Part shown: positions 50,465 through 60,067 of the stretch, piece by piece
How the letters are laid out: each line of letters begins with the position of its first letter
How positions within the stretch are numbered: the stretch's first letter is position 1
Assembly: GCF_000373905.1 (NCBI RefSeq)
Contig: NZ_KB892705.1
Span: forward strand, 124,001-188,000
DNA from: Mycobacterium sp. 155
Lineage (GTDB): Bacteria; Actinomycetota; Actinomycetes; Mycobacteriales; Mycobacteriaceae
Direction of reading: 5' to 3'
DNA length: 64,000 bases
Notes under the pieces: generated by a model
Seen by the model: the letters and a program-made list of their open reading frames with translations, nothing else
Databases searched by the model: none
What the model was told of the DNA's origin: nothing
Position numbers and translations under genes: made by a program

Positions 50465-52342
50465 TCAGGAGTCTTGCCCGCGCAGCACCGGCATGAGCGC
50501 GTCCAGCACCCCGGGGTCCTCGATCGTCGACGGCACCGGCTCGTCACGGCCGTCGGCGATGGCGCGCATGGTCTTACGCAGGATCTTGCCCGATCGGGTC
50601 TTCGGCAACGCCGCCACCACGTCGACCTTCTTGAAAAAGGCCACCGCGCCGATGTTGTCGCGCACCGCAGCAACCAGATCCTCGGCCAGCCGGTCGGCAG
50701 ACGCCCCGGACTTGAGCACCACGAATCCCCGCGGTACCTGGCCCTTGATCTCGTCGGCCACGCCGATCACCGCGCATTCCGCCACCGCCGGATGCTGTGC
50801 CAGCACAGCTTCGATCGATCCGGTCGACAGCCGGTGCCCGGCGACGTTGATGACGTCGTCGGTGCGGCCCATCACGAACAGGTAGCCGTCGGAGTCGAGG
50901 TAGCCGCCGTCGCCGGTCAGGTAGTAGCCGGTGAACGCCGACAGGTAAGCCGCCACGTAGCGATGGTCGTCGCCCCACAGGGTGGGTAAGGTCCCCGGCG
51001 GCAGTGGCAGTTTGACGCAGATCGCGCCTTCCTCGCCGGGCTCGGCCACTGCGCCGTCCGAATGCAGGATCTGCACGTCGTACCCCGGCATCGGCACCGT
51101 CGCCGAGCCAGGTTTGACCGGCAGGGGCTGCACGCCCATCGGGTCGGCGGCGATCGCCCAGCCGGTCTCCGTCTGCCACCAGTGGTCGATGACCGGGACG
51201 CCGAGTTTATCGGCGGCCCAGTGGTAGGTGTCGGGGTCGAGCCGCTCGCCGGCCTGGAACAGGTAGTTGAGCCCGGACAGGTCGTGGTTGCCGATCAGCG
51301 TGCCGTCGGGGTCTTCTTTCTTGATGGCGCGGATGGCCGTCGGTGCGGTGAACAGGACCTTGACCTTGTGTTCGGCCGCCACCCGCCAGAACGCCCCGGC
51401 GTCCGGAGTGCCGATCGGTTTGCCCTCATAGAGCACGGTCGTCGCGCCGAGCAGCAGTGGACCGTAGACGATGTAGGAGTGGCCGACCACCCATCCGACG
51501 TCCGAAGCCGCCCAGTACACATCGCCGGGTGCCGTGTCGTAGATGTGCCGCATGCTCCACAGCAGGGCCACCGCGTGCCCGCCGTTGTCGCGCACGATGC
51601 CCTTCGGCTTGCCGGTCGTGCCCGATGTATACAGCACGTACAACGGGTCGGTGGCCGCCACGGGCACCGGGTCGGACGGCGTCGCGGCGGCCGTCAGCTC
51701 CCGCCAGTCGTGGTCACGGCCGGCAACCAGTTCGCAGGGGCATTGTTCGCGCTGCAGGATCACGCAGGCCCGGGGCTCGTGTTCGGCGATCTGGAGTGCG
51801 GCGTCGAGCATCGGCTTGTATTCGACGATGCGGCTCGGCTCGATGCCGCACGACGCGCTGACCACGACCACCGGCCGCGCGTCGTCGATCCGGGCGGCGA
51901 GTTCGTGGGCGGCGAAACCGCCGAACACCACCGAATGCACGGCGCCGAGCCGTGCGCAAGCCAGCATCGCGATCACGGCTTCGGGGACCATGGGCATGTA
52001 GACGACTACCAGATCGCCCTTGCTGACTCCCAAATCACTTAAGGCTCCCGCGAATTGGGCAGTGGCATCGCGCAGCTCCCGGTACGTGTAGGTGCGCTTG
52101 ATGCCGGTGACGGGGGAGTCGTAGATCAGCGCGGCCTGGTCGCCCCGTTCGGCGATGTGCCGATCGAGTGTGTTGGCGCAGGTGTTCAGTTCGCCGTCCG
52201 GGAACCAGCGATAGAACGGCGGGTTGCTGTCGTCCAGAATTTGTCGCGGTTCGCGGGTCCAGGTGATCGCCTTGGCAGCGTCGGCCCAGAAAGTGGCCGG
52301 ATCGTTGATGCTGACGTCGAAGAGGTCACGATAACCGGACAT
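50465..52342 (-). CDS. prpE: propionyl-CoA synthetase / short-chain acyl-CoA synthetase
   Basis: 625 residues from ATG 52342. ACS-type adenylating enzyme: LYVLYTSGTTGKPKGIVRD (P-loop, about 238-256), ASDVGWVVGHSYIVYGPLL (about 285), WWQTETGW (about 388-395), YLTGDGGYLD, GRTDDVINVAGHRLSTG and the C-terminal SGKILRKTMR (catalytic, acetylatable Lys about 596). VGHSYIVYGPLL and the following residues fit PrpE better than Acs. It makes propionyl-CoA (possibly also acetyl-CoA). TACGGT (minus strand, 52355-52350) 7 nt upstream suggests a leaderless transcript. An IS110 element ends about 45 bp upstream. Confidence 0.87.
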   Translation of the reverse strand: MSGYRDLFDVSINDPATFWADAAKAITWTREPRQILDDSNPPFYRWFPDGELNTCANTLDRHIAERGDQAALIYDSPVTGIKRTYTYRELRDATAQFAGALSDLGVSKGDLVVVYMPMVPEAVIAMLACARLGAVHSVVFGGFAAHELAARIDDARPVVVVSASCGIEPSRIVEYKPMLDAALQIAEHEPRACVILQREQCPCELVAGRDHDWRELTAAATPSDPVPVAATDPLYVLYTSGTTGKPKGIVRDNGGHAVALLWSMRHIYDTAPGDVYWAASDVGWVVGHSYIVYGPLLLGATTVLYEGKPIGTPDAGAFWRVAAEHKVKVLFTAPTAIRAIKKEDPDGTLIGNHDLSGLNYLFQAGERLDPDTYHWAADKLGVPVIDHWWQTETGWAIAADPMGVQPLPVKPGSATVPMPGYDVQILHSDGAVAEPGEEGAICVKLPLPPGTLPTLWGDDHRYVAAYLSAFTGYYLTGDGGYLDSDGYLFVMGRTDDVINVAGHRLSTGSIEAVLAQHPAVAECAVIGVADEIKGQVPRGFVVLKSGASADRLAEDLVAAVRDNIGAVAFFKKVDVVAALPKTRSGKILRKTMRAIADGRDEPVPSTIEDPGVLDALMPVLRGQDS

Positions 52343-52385
52343 GGCGCACACCGTAGCCGTTGACAGTTTCCTCCGGCGAGCAATA

Positions 52386-53557
52386 GCTCCTATGTCAAGC
52401 CGCTGCTGATTGTGGCGGCTGACTGGGGGTTTGGTGGTCGGGGTGGCCGGCGTCGCGGCGGAGGGCTTGGTAGACGCGGCGGGCGATGCGGCGTTTGACG
52501 CAGCGCCGGGCGGCGGCTTTGGTTTTCCCGGCATCGACCAGCTTGTGGTAGTAGATCTGCCCGGCGCTGCCGGTCATGCGGATCTGGGTGACGGCGATGC
52601 GGTGGAGGGCAGTGTTGAGTTGACGGTTACCGGCGCGGCTGAGCCGCATCTGCCCGGCGCTGGCCCCCGACCACGCCGGGATGGGCGCGACTCCGGCGTG
52701 ACAGGCGAACGCCGCCTCACTGGTGAACCGGGTGACGCCGGCGGCTTCGCCGACGATCTTGGCCGCAGTCAGCTCCGCGCAGCCGGGGATCTCCAGCAGC
52801 GCCGGGGCGGACCGGTGCGCGCTGGCCGCCAAACGCTTGGCTAAGGCGTTGATCTCGCTGGTGAGTCGGATGATGTCGGTCAGCTCTGCGCGGGCAATTT
52901 CGGCGACCAGACCCGGCAGCTCCGTCAGCCAGGCCATGAGCGTCTGCTGCTGCTTGACGGCACTGAGTGAGCCCACCGCGGCGGCCCGCTCGGGATCGAG
53001 GTCATGGGCATGCCAGAGCAACCGGTTGATCGCCGAGGTACGTTGTGCTACAAGGACATCACGGCGATCGGTCAACAGTTTGAACTCCCGCGACGTCTCG
53101 TCATGAGACGCCACCGGCAGGTCGGGTTCCCGCAGCACCGCCCGGGCCACCGCGAGCGCATCGATCGGATCGGACTTGCCCCTCACCCGCGCGGACTTGC
53201 GGGTCTGGGCCATCAGCTTGGTGGGCACCCGGACCACTTTTTGCCCGGCGCCCAGCAGGTCACGTTCCAGGCGCGCGGACATGTTGCGGCAGTCCTCGAT
53301 GCCCCAGATCAGCTCGGTGCCGAACTGCTCGCGCGCCCACATGATGGCCGTGTGGTGCCCGGCGGTGGTGGCCTTGACGGTCTTCTCGCCGAGCTTGCGT
53401 CCAACCTCGTTGACCGCGACAAAGGTGTGGCTGCGCTTGTGTACATCGGCTCCAACAACAACCATGGTGGTTGCCTCCTTCAGTCATGAAGAGGGGGTGT
53501 ATTGAGGTTGGGCCGGGCGGCGGACACTTCTCAGTCGGGGCGATGCCACGCTCCTAT
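52386..53557. mobile_element. IS110-family insertion sequence (approximate limits)
   Basis: The limits are tentative: GCTCCTAT occurs at 52386-52393, just after the transposase stop, and again at 53550-53557 upstream of it, followed in both cases by a CAAG within 5 nt. IS110 elements lack long terminal inverted repeats, have a short 3' flank and a longer 5' non-coding flank, as here. The non-coding part may extend further, up to about 53730. Confidence 0.5.
52395..53465 (-). CDS. IS110-family transposase (DEDD recombinase)
   Basis: 356 residues. N-terminal RuvC-like DEDD domain: VVVGADVHKRSH (Asp about 6), WGIEDCRNMSA (Glu about 56) and GKSDPIDALAVARA (Asp pair about 98-101); C-terminal transposase_20 domain with IPGCAELTAAKIVGE and CHAGVAPIPAWSGAS, where the Ser near GAS is the family's catalytic serine region. 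Full length. IS110 recombinases use a bridge RNA encoded in the element's non-coding end to choose target and donor DNA. Confidence 0.93.
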   Translation of the reverse strand: MVVVGADVHKRSHTFVAVNEVGRKLGEKTVKATTAGHHTAIMWAREQFGTELIWGIEDCRNMSARLERDLLGAGQKVVRVPTKLMAQTRKSARVRGKSDPIDALAVARAVLREPDLPVASHDETSREFKLLTDRRDVLVAQRTSAINRLLWHAHDLDPERAAAVGSLSAVKQQQTLMAWLTELPGLVAEIARAELTDIIRLTSEINALAKRLAASAHRSAPALLEIPGCAELTAAKIVGEAAGVTRFTSEAAFACHAGVAPIPAWSGASAGQMRLSRAGNRQLNTALHRIAVTQIRMTGSAGQIYYHKLVDAGKTKAAARRCVKRRIARRVYQALRRDAGHPDHQTPSQPPQSAAA

Positions 53558-53730
53558 CAAGTCACGCCGTCCGGTCCTTCTCATCTGGTGCCGGCACTAC
53601 TGCTCAACGCCAACCCCCCAAAAGGGGCGGCAGACGCGAAATGAGCCAGACACCAGATGATCCGGAACCAACCACCGCACGCGGGGTCTGTCACCTCGAC
53701 ACACCGCAACACGGCACCCTCACAATGACA
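53466..53730 (-). other. IS110 upstream non-coding region; possible bridge RNA
   Basis: About 265 bp with no gene, immediately 5' of the transposase. In IS110-group elements the structured bridge RNA is transcribed from this flank. The region has GC-rich complementary stretches (for example GGGGCGG and CCGCCC-like runs), but I could not define the loops by eye, so this is a positional prediction. Confidence 0.35.
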
Positions 53731-53785
53731 CTGAGACGCGAAAGTCCGCGACACGCCGAGGGTTGGGGCCTTTGACGTCTGCTCG
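53731..53785. repeat. palindromic intergenic repeat, copy B
   Basis: Shares GAAAG, CGACACGCCGAGG, TTGGGG and ACGTCTGCTCG with copy A (50379-50436). The left arm is more decayed (GAGACGCGAAAG). It lies 10 bp after the kdpE stop. Confidence 0.7.
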
Positions 53786-53795
53786 CGCGGGAAAG

Positions 53796-54485
53796 TCACT
53801 CCTGGAAGCGGTAGCCCATGCCCGCTTCGGTCAGTAGGTGCACCGGGTGCGACGGATCGTCCTCGAGCTTGCGGCGCAGCTGTGCAAGGTAGACCCGCAG
53901 ATAGTGGGTTTCCTTGGCATAGGCCGGGCCCCACACCTCTTTGAGGAGCTCTTCACGGCCCACCAGTTTGCCGCGGTTGCGCACGAGCATCTCGAGCATG
54001 CCCCATTCGGTGGGGGTCAGATGCACCTCGGCGTCGTTCTTGGTGACCTTCTTGGCGGCGAGATCCACGGTGAACGACGATGTCTCGATCACCGGCTGAT
54101 CGACGTCGGCAATGGCTGCCCGTCGTACGGCGGCGCGCAGCCGAGCCAGAAACTCGTCCATGCCAAAGGGTTTGGTCACGTAGTCGTCGGCGCCGGCATC
54201 CAGCGCCTCTACCTTGTCGGAGGAATCGGTGCGGGCCGACAGCACGATCACCGGTGCGGACAGCCAACCGCGCAGGCCGGCGAGCACTTCGATGCCGGAC
54301 ATGTCGGGCAGACCCAGGTCGAGCACGATGACGTCGGGGCGATGATCGGCGGCACTGCGTAGCGCTTCGGCCCCGCTGGCCGCGCAGGTGACCTCGTAGC
54401 CGCGTACCGAGAGATTGATCCGCAGGGCACGGAGGATCTGCGGTTCATCGTCGATGACCAGCACCCTGGTCTTCGGGGGGCTCAT
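53796..54485 (-). CDS. kdpE: KdpE, response regulator of potassium transport
   Basis: 229 residues. OmpR-type: receiver with phosphorylatable Asp in VIVLDLGLPD (about residue 55), Lys in DDYVTKPF (about 104), and a C-terminal winged helix (about 130-229, with HLTPTEWGMLEMLV and YLRVYLAQLRRKLE). It activates kdp when the sensor KdpD signals low potassium or osmotic stress. It overlaps kdpD by 4 bp. Here kdpDE follow kdpC on the same strand; in M. tuberculosis they are divergent from kdpFABC. Confidence 0.95.
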   Translation of the reverse strand: MSPPKTRVLVIDDEPQILRALRINLSVRGYEVTCAASGAEALRSAADHRPDVIVLDLGLPDMSGIEVLAGLRGWLSAPVIVLSARTDSSDKVEALDAGADDYVTKPFGMDEFLARLRAAVRRAAIADVDQPVIETSSFTVDLAAKKVTKNDAEVHLTPTEWGMLEMLVRNRGKLVGREELLKEVWGPAYAKETHYLRVYLAQLRRKLEDDPSHPVHLLTEAGMGYRFQE

Positions 54486-56980
54486 TTCGGCGCCGCCAAG
54501 TCGATTTCGACTGTGAGCCCACCGCCGGGAGTGTCGGTGGCGGAAATGGTGCCGCCCATGGCTTCGACGAAGCCACGGGCCACCGACATGCCGAGCCCGA
54601 CGCCGGTGCTGTTGTCATGATCACCGAGGCGCTGGAACGGCGCGAACAGCGCGGTGTCGGTTCCCCTCGGCACACCGGGGCCTTCGTCGATCACTGCGAT
54701 CAGCACCCGGTCGGCGACGCGTCCCGCGGTCACCCGGATCGGGCCGTCAGGCGCGTAGCGCAGCGCGTTGTCGATCAAGTTGGCCAGCACGCGCTCCAGC
54801 AGGCCACCGTCGGCCATCGCCACCGAATCGTTCACCTCCACCTTCACGCGGTCGAGCCCTTGACGCCCGAATCCCGTGGTACCCCTGCTGATTCCGACCA
54901 GGGCGCGTTGCACGGTCTCCTCCAGATACACCGGACGCAATTCGGGCCGCACCACACCCGCGGCCAGCCGCGAAGAGTCCAGTAGGTTGTCCACCAGCGC
55001 GGTCAGCGCATCGACGGACTCCTCCACGGTGGCCAGCAGCTCGGCTGTGTCGTCCTCGGAGAAGTTGACGTCGTCACTGCGCAGACTGGATACGGCAGCC
55101 TTGGCGGCGGCCAGCGGGGTGCGCAGATCGTGGCTGACGGCCGAGAGCAGTGAGCGACGCAGTTCGTCGGCCTGCGCGATGGCGTTGGCCTTACCGGCGG
55201 CCTCGGTCAGTTCCCGTTGCCGCACCAGCCCCGCGGCCTGCATCGCGACGGCGCCCAGCACCCGGCGGTCGCGAGCCGGCAGTTGCCGCCCGGACATCAG
55301 CAGCCAGAATTCGTCGTCACCGACCTCGATCGCGGTATCCGCGGAATCAACCTGCACACAGGGGTTCTCACCCACACACGTCACAATGCCCGTACCTTCG
55401 CGCAGCAGGCTCACCGAGCGTTGGCTGTAGGTCTCGCGGACGCGCTCCAGCAGCGCCTCCAGGTCCGCGCCGCGCAGCACCGATCCGGCGAACAGTGCCA
55501 ACAGTTCGGCCTCCCGCGACGCCCACCGGGCCTCTCTGGCTCGTTTTGCGGCACCGTCCACGAGTGCGGCGACCGCCACCGCGACCGCCAGCAGCACCAC
55601 GATGGTGATGGCACTGTCGGGTTCGGCGATGGTGAAGGTGTGCCGCGGGGTGACCAGGAAGTAGTTGAGCAGCAAGCCGGACAGCACCGCGGACAGCGCT
55701 GCGGGTGCGACACCGCCGAGCAGTGCCACGACGAGTACACCGACGAAGAACAGTGCACTTTCCCCGCCGACCCCAAGGTACGGGTCGAGCAGGTACACCG
55801 TCACCGCGCAGATCGCCGACGGAACCACCACGGCGGCAAGCCATGACGTGAGATGCCGGTGTTCGGACTCCAGCCGCCCGGCGTCGCGCTTGGCGTGCTC
55901 ATGGGTCACCATGTGGATGTCGATCTTGCCCGACTGTTGCACCACCGCCGCACCGATGCCCTCGTCGAACAGCCGGGCCCAGCGGGACCGCCGCGATGTG
56001 CCGAGCACCAGCTGGGTGGCGTTGCGTTCGCGGGCGAATTCCAGCAGGGCGGTGGGAACGTCATCGCCGACGACAGTGTGCACCGTGGCGCCGAGGCTGG
56101 TGGCGAGGTCGCGCACCTTGCCCATGTGTGAGGCTGATCCGCCAGAGAGTCCGTCGCCGCGGACCACGTGCACCACCATCAGCTCGGCGCTGGATTTCGA
56201 CGCGATCCGGGATGCGCGGCGCACCAGGGTCTCCGACTCCGGGCCGCCGGTCACGGCCACCACCACTCTTTCACGGGCTTCCCAGGTATCGGTGATCTTG
56301 TTGTCGGCACGGTATTTGGCCAGTGCCGCGTCGACCTGATCGGCGAGCCAGAGCAGCGCCAATTCCCGTAGGGCCGTGAGGTTTCCGCGCCGGAAGTAGT
56401 TTGACAGCGCCGCGTCGATCCGTTCCGGTGCATACACGTTGCCGTGGGAAAGCCTGCGCTGCAACGCTTCCGGGGTGATGTCGACCAATTCGATCTGGTC
56501 GGCGGACCGGACCACCTCGTCGGGCACCTTCTCCTGCTGCTCGATACCTGTGATACCGGTGACGACGTCGTTGAGGCTTTCCAGGTGCTGTACGTTCACC
56601 GTCGAGATGACGGTGATTCCCGCGTCGAGCAGTTCCTCGACGTCCTGCCAGCGTTTGGGGTTCTTGCTGCCTGGCGTATTGGTATGGGCGAGCTCGTCGA
56701 CCAGCGCGACCTGGGGCTTGCGGGCCAGCACCGCCGGCACATCGAGTTCCGGGAACTGGCTGCCCCGGTACTCGATGTAGCGCGGCGGGATTGTCTCGAT
56801 GCCCTCGAGTAGCTCGGCGGTTTTGGCGCGACCGTGGGTTTCGACCACCGCGGCCACCACGTCGGTGTCACGTTCGAGCCGCCGGTGCGCCTCACCGAGC
56901 ATGGCGCAAGTCTTGCCGACGCCGGGAGCTGCGCCCAGATAGATGCGCAGTTCACCTCGCTTCGGGGCATTGGCCGTCAT
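54482..56980 (-). CDS. kdpD: KdpD, potassium-sensing histidine kinase
   Basis: 832 residues from ATG 56980. N-terminal KdpD domain with a Walker-like GAAPGVGKTCAMLGEAHRR (about 18-36) and VDELAHTNTPGS, a USP-like domain (about 230-355), four membrane segments (about 390-490), a GAF-like region and a kinase core with the phospho-acceptor His in SAVSHDLRTPLAAAK (about 615), N-box LIDNALRYAP and G-boxes DEGPGVP and GVGLGMSVARGF. It matches Rv1028c. An earlier ATG would overlap kdpC and is not needed. Confidence 0.95.
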   Translation of the reverse strand: MTANAPKRGELRIYLGAAPGVGKTCAMLGEAHRRLERDTDVVAAVVETHGRAKTAELLEGIETIPPRYIEYRGSQFPELDVPAVLARKPQVALVDELAHTNTPGSKNPKRWQDVEELLDAGITVISTVNVQHLESLNDVVTGITGIEQQEKVPDEVVRSADQIELVDITPEALQRRLSHGNVYAPERIDAALSNYFRRGNLTALRELALLWLADQVDAALAKYRADNKITDTWEARERVVVAVTGGPESETLVRRASRIASKSSAELMVVHVVRGDGLSGGSASHMGKVRDLATSLGATVHTVVGDDVPTALLEFARERNATQLVLGTSRRSRWARLFDEGIGAAVVQQSGKIDIHMVTHEHAKRDAGRLESEHRHLTSWLAAVVVPSAICAVTVYLLDPYLGVGGESALFFVGVLVVALLGGVAPAALSAVLSGLLLNYFLVTPRHTFTIAEPDSAITIVVLLAVAVAVAALVDGAAKRAREARWASREAELLALFAGSVLRGADLEALLERVRETYSQRSVSLLREGTGIVTCVGENPCVQVDSADTAIEVGDDEFWLLMSGRQLPARDRRVLGAVAMQAAGLVRQRELTEAAGKANAIAQADELRRSLLSAVSHDLRTPLAAAKAAVSSLRSDDVNFSEDDTAELLATVEESVDALTALVDNLLDSSRLAAGVVRPELRPVYLEETVQRALVGISRGTTGFGRQGLDRVKVEVNDSVAMADGGLLERVLANLIDNALRYAPDGPIRVTAGRVADRVLIAVIDEGPGVPRGTDTALFAPFQRLGDHDNSTGVGLGMSVARGFVEAMGGTISATDTPGGGLTVEIDLAAPK

Positions 56981-56987
56981 CAGCCCA

Positions 56988-57869
56988 TCATCCACCCAGG
57001 TAGTCGAGTGCGACATTGAGCTCGAGGACGTTGACCCGCGGCTCGCCCATGAAGCCCAGGGTGCGGCCTTCGGTGTGCTGGGCGACCAGCTGACGGACCA
57101 CGTCGGGATTCAGGTTGCGGGCCTTGGCCACCCGGTCGACCTGCAGCTCGGCGTAGGCGGGCGAGATGTTCGGATCCAGCCCGCTACCGCTGGCGGTCAC
57201 CGCGTCGGCGGGCACGGCGGCTATCGCCGCACCGCGGACGGGGACGATCTGGCCGACGCTGTAATCCTCACCGGGTTTGGCGCACTCCACCCGGACCCCT
57301 TCGTAGCTGGCCAGGAACGGGACGGCGGGACATGCTTCGTTCACGCTGACAACCTGCGTGGGGTGGACGACGTTGCCATGGGAATCGCGGGGGCCGATCA
57401 CCGACAGCACCGCGCCGACGCCGTCGCCGGTGCAGAACGGACGCGTGCCCGTGGTGCCGTCGAGTTTGGCCACATCGAGGCTGCGGGTGCACACCTGGGT
57501 AAGCAGGCTGGGCTTAACTTCGCCTGGATTGTCGGCACCGCCGACGAAAGTGTCGACGATGCTTTCAGGACCCAGGTTGCTCGCGCCCGAGGCCATCGGG
57601 TCGTAGCCGTCTCCGGCTGCCGATGGGCGGGACTGGAAGTACTGGGGGAGCGGCGTGCCGTCGGCGTCGGTGAACGACTGCCCGATCAGGCTGCTGCCCA
57701 CCGGTTTTCCACCGACCACGATGATCGAGCCGTCGGCCTGATGGTTGAGGCCCGGGATTTGCGCCACCAGCCAGATGAACAGTGGATAGCCGATTCCCAG
57801 GATCACCGTGAGGATGAGCAACGCCCGCAGGGCGGCGATGTGCTGGCGGACCAGGTTTGAGATCTGCAT
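56988..57869 (-). CDS. kdpC: KdpC, potassium-transporting ATPase subunit C, with long insertion
   Basis: 293 residues from ATG 57869. One membrane segment (about 14-36), then the typical GSSLIGQSFTD, YFQSRPSAAGDGYDPMASGASNLGP (about 82-106) and C-terminal LDPNISPAYAELQVDRVAKAR and VNVLELNVALD. Between the last two lies an extra segment of about 100 residues with four Cys (VCTRSL, PFCTGD, EACPAV, VECAKP) absent from common ~190-residue KdpC proteins. KdpC sits at the KdpA-KdpB interface and supports ATP binding. It follows kdpB by one base. Confidence 0.92.
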   Translation of the reverse strand: MQISNLVRQHIAALRALLILTVILGIGYPLFIWLVAQIPGLNHQADGSIIVVGGKPVGSSLIGQSFTDADGTPLPQYFQSRPSAAGDGYDPMASGASNLGPESIVDTFVGGADNPGEVKPSLLTQVCTRSLDVAKLDGTTGTRPFCTGDGVGAVLSVIGPRDSHGNVVHPTQVVSVNEACPAVPFLASYEGVRVECAKPGEDYSVGQIVPVRGAAIAAVPADAVTASGSGLDPNISPAYAELQVDRVAKARNLNPDVVRQLVAQHTEGRTLGFMGEPRVNVLELNVALDYLGG

Positions 57870-57870
57870 G

Positions 57871-60066
57871 TCAGGACATCCCAGGAAGAAGTTGGACAAC
57901 CAGGTCGATGAGTTTGATCCCGATGAACGGGGCGATGATGCCTCCGAGTCCGTACACATACAGGTTGCGGCTCAACAGCTTCGACGCACTGCTCGGCGTG
58001 TAGCGAACACCCTTGAGCGCCAGGGGGATCAGCGCCACGATCACGATGGCGTTGAAGATCACCGCGGATAGGATCGCAGACTGCGGGCTGTGCAGCCGCA
58101 TGATGTTGATCAGGTCCAGGCCGGGGAACAGTGCGACGAACATGGCCGGGATGATCGCGAAGTACTTGGCGATGTCGTTGGCGATCGAGAACGTGGTCAG
58201 CGCGCCACGGGTGATCAGCAATTGCTTGCCGATCTCCACGATCTCGATGAGCTTGGTCGGGTCGGAGTCGAGATCGACCATATTGCCGGCCTCTTTGGCC
58301 GCTGAGGTACCGGTGTTCATCGCCACACCCACATCGGCCTGGGCCAGTGCCGGTGCGTCGTTGGTGCCGTCGCCGGTCATCGCGACGAGCCGGCCGCCTG
58401 CCTGCTCCTGCTTGATCAGGGCCAGCTTGTCCTCCGGAGTGGCCTCGGCGAGGAAGTCGTCGACGCCGGCCTCATCGGCAATAGCCTTGGCGGTCAACGG
58501 GTTGTCTCCGGTGATCATCACCGTCCGGATGCCCATCTTGCGCATCTCGTCGAACCGGTCGCGCATGCCCTGCTTGACCACGTCCTTGAGATGGATGACC
58601 CCGAGCACCTCGGCTTTGCCCCCTTCGGCGGCCACTTGTCCGACAACCAACGGTGTCCCGCCGGCGCCAGAGATGCCGTCGACGATGGAGCCCAACTCTT
58701 CTGGCACGGTGCCGCCCTCGGTGCGCACCCAGTGTGCGACGGCGCTGGCCGCGCCCTTGCGGAGCTTGTGTCCACCCAGGTCGACACCGGACATCCGGGT
58801 GGTGGCGCTGAATTCGATCCAGTGCGCGTGTGAGAGTTCACCCTGGGTGCGGGCGCGCAGGCCATGATGCTGTTTGGCGAACACCACGATCGAGCGTCCC
58901 TCGGGGGTCTCGTCAGCCAGGCTCGACAGCTGGGCGGCATCGGCGAGCTGCTCGGCCGAGATGCCGGTCAGTGGGACGAACGCGGAAGCCTGCCGGTTGC
59001 CCAGAGTGATGGTGCCGGTTTTGTCGAGCAGCAGGGTGTTGACGTCACCGGCGGCCTCGACGGCTCGGCCGGACATCGCCAGCACGTTGCGCTGCACCAG
59101 CCGGTCCATGCCGGCGATGCCGATGGCGGACAGCAGCGCGCCGATGGTCGTCGGGATCAGGCACACCAGCAGTGCCACCATCACGATCCCGCTCACGCCG
59201 TTTCCGGTGAGCGCCAAACTGTCTGGGACACCGGGATTGTTGGCCTTGGAGTAGATGGCCAGCGGCTGCAGGGTAGCGACCGCGAACACGAAGATCACCG
59301 TCAGAGCCGCCAGCAGGATGTTCAGCGCAATCTCGTTGGGTGTCTTCTGCCGGTTGGCGCCTTCGACGAGAGCGATCATCCGGTCGATGAAGCTCTCGCC
59401 GGGCTTCTGGGTGATCTTCACGACGATGCGATCCGACAGCACGGTGGTGCCGCCGGTGACGGCCGAGCGGTCGCCACCGGATTCCCGGATCACCGGGGCG
59501 GATTCACCCGTGATGGCCGATTCATCCACCGACGCAATACCTTCCACGACATCACCGTCGCCGGGGATGACCTGGCCGGCTTCGACCACCACGATGTCAC
59601 CGAGCTTGAGCTGCGGTGCCGGTACCGACTCCTCGGTGCCGGACTCGGTGATGCGGCGGGCCATGGTGTCGGCCTTGGCTTTTCGCAGCGATTCGGCCTG
59701 GGCTTTGCCCCGGCCCTCGGCGACGGCCTCGGCCAGGTTGGCGAACACCACGGTCAGCCACAACCAGCCGACGACCAGCCAGCCGAACCAGGTCGGCTCC
59801 ATGATGGCCAGCGCGGTACTCCAGACCGCGCCGATTTCGACGATGAACATGACCGGGTTGCGCCACAGCGTACGCGGGTCGAGCTTGCGCAACGCGTCGG
59901 GCAGCGACCGCCACAACATCGTCGGGTCGAGCAGCCCACCTTGCACCGACTTACCGGCTTTCTTTGCGCCTCCACCTGCCGCGTTTGTCACGCTGGAGTG
60001 GCGGTCGGCCTCGGCCGTCACTCCAGCGTGACGCTCGGGCTGTGTGGGGTATTGAGCGCTGCGCAT
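57871..60066 (-). CDS. kdpB: KdpB, potassium-transporting P-type ATPase catalytic subunit
   Basis: 731 residues. P-type ATPase signatures: TGESAPV (about 191-197), the phosphorylated Asp in [13 protein letters not shown] (about 345-357), [33 protein letters not shown] (about 555-575) and the membrane segments of KdpB. It hydrolyses ATP to drive K+ uptake through KdpA. The N-terminus is about 40 residues longer than E. coli KdpB, and contains a repeated HSSV/HAGV-like stretch; its start is close to the kdpA stop (1 bp gap). Confidence 0.96.
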   Translation of the reverse strand: MRSAQYPTQPERHAGVTAEADRHSSVTNAAGGGAKKAGKSVQGGLLDPTMLWRSLPDALRKLDPRTLWRNPVMFIVEIGAVWSTALAIMEPTWFGWLVVGWLWLTVVFANLAEAVAEGRGKAQAESLRKAKADTMARRITESGTEESVPAPQLKLGDIVVVEAGQVIPGDGDVVEGIASVDESAITGESAPVIRESGGDRSAVTGGTTVLSDRIVVKITQKPGESFIDRMIALVEGANRQKTPNEIALNILLAALTVIFVFAVATLQPLAIYSKANNPGVPDSLALTGNGVSGIVMVALLVCLIPTTIGALLSAIGIAGMDRLVQRNVLAMSGRAVEAAGDVNTLLLDKTGTITLGNRQASAFVPLTGISAEQLADAAQLSSLADETPEGRSIVVFAKQHHGLRARTQGELSHAHWIEFSATTRMSGVDLGGHKLRKGAASAVAHWVRTEGGTVPEELGSIVDGISGAGGTPLVVGQVAAEGGKAEVLGVIHLKDVVKQGMRDRFDEMRKMGIRTVMITGDNPLTAKAIADEAGVDDFLAEATPEDKLALIKQEQAGGRLVAMTGDGTNDAPALAQADVGVAMNTGTSAAKEAGNMVDLDSDPTKLIEIVEIGKQLLITRGALTTFSIANDIAKYFAIIPAMFVALFPGLDLINIMRLHSPQSAILSAVIFNAIVIVALIPLALKGVRYTPSSASKLLSRNLYVYGLGGIIAPFIGIKLIDLVVQLLPGMS

Positions 60067-60067
60067 A

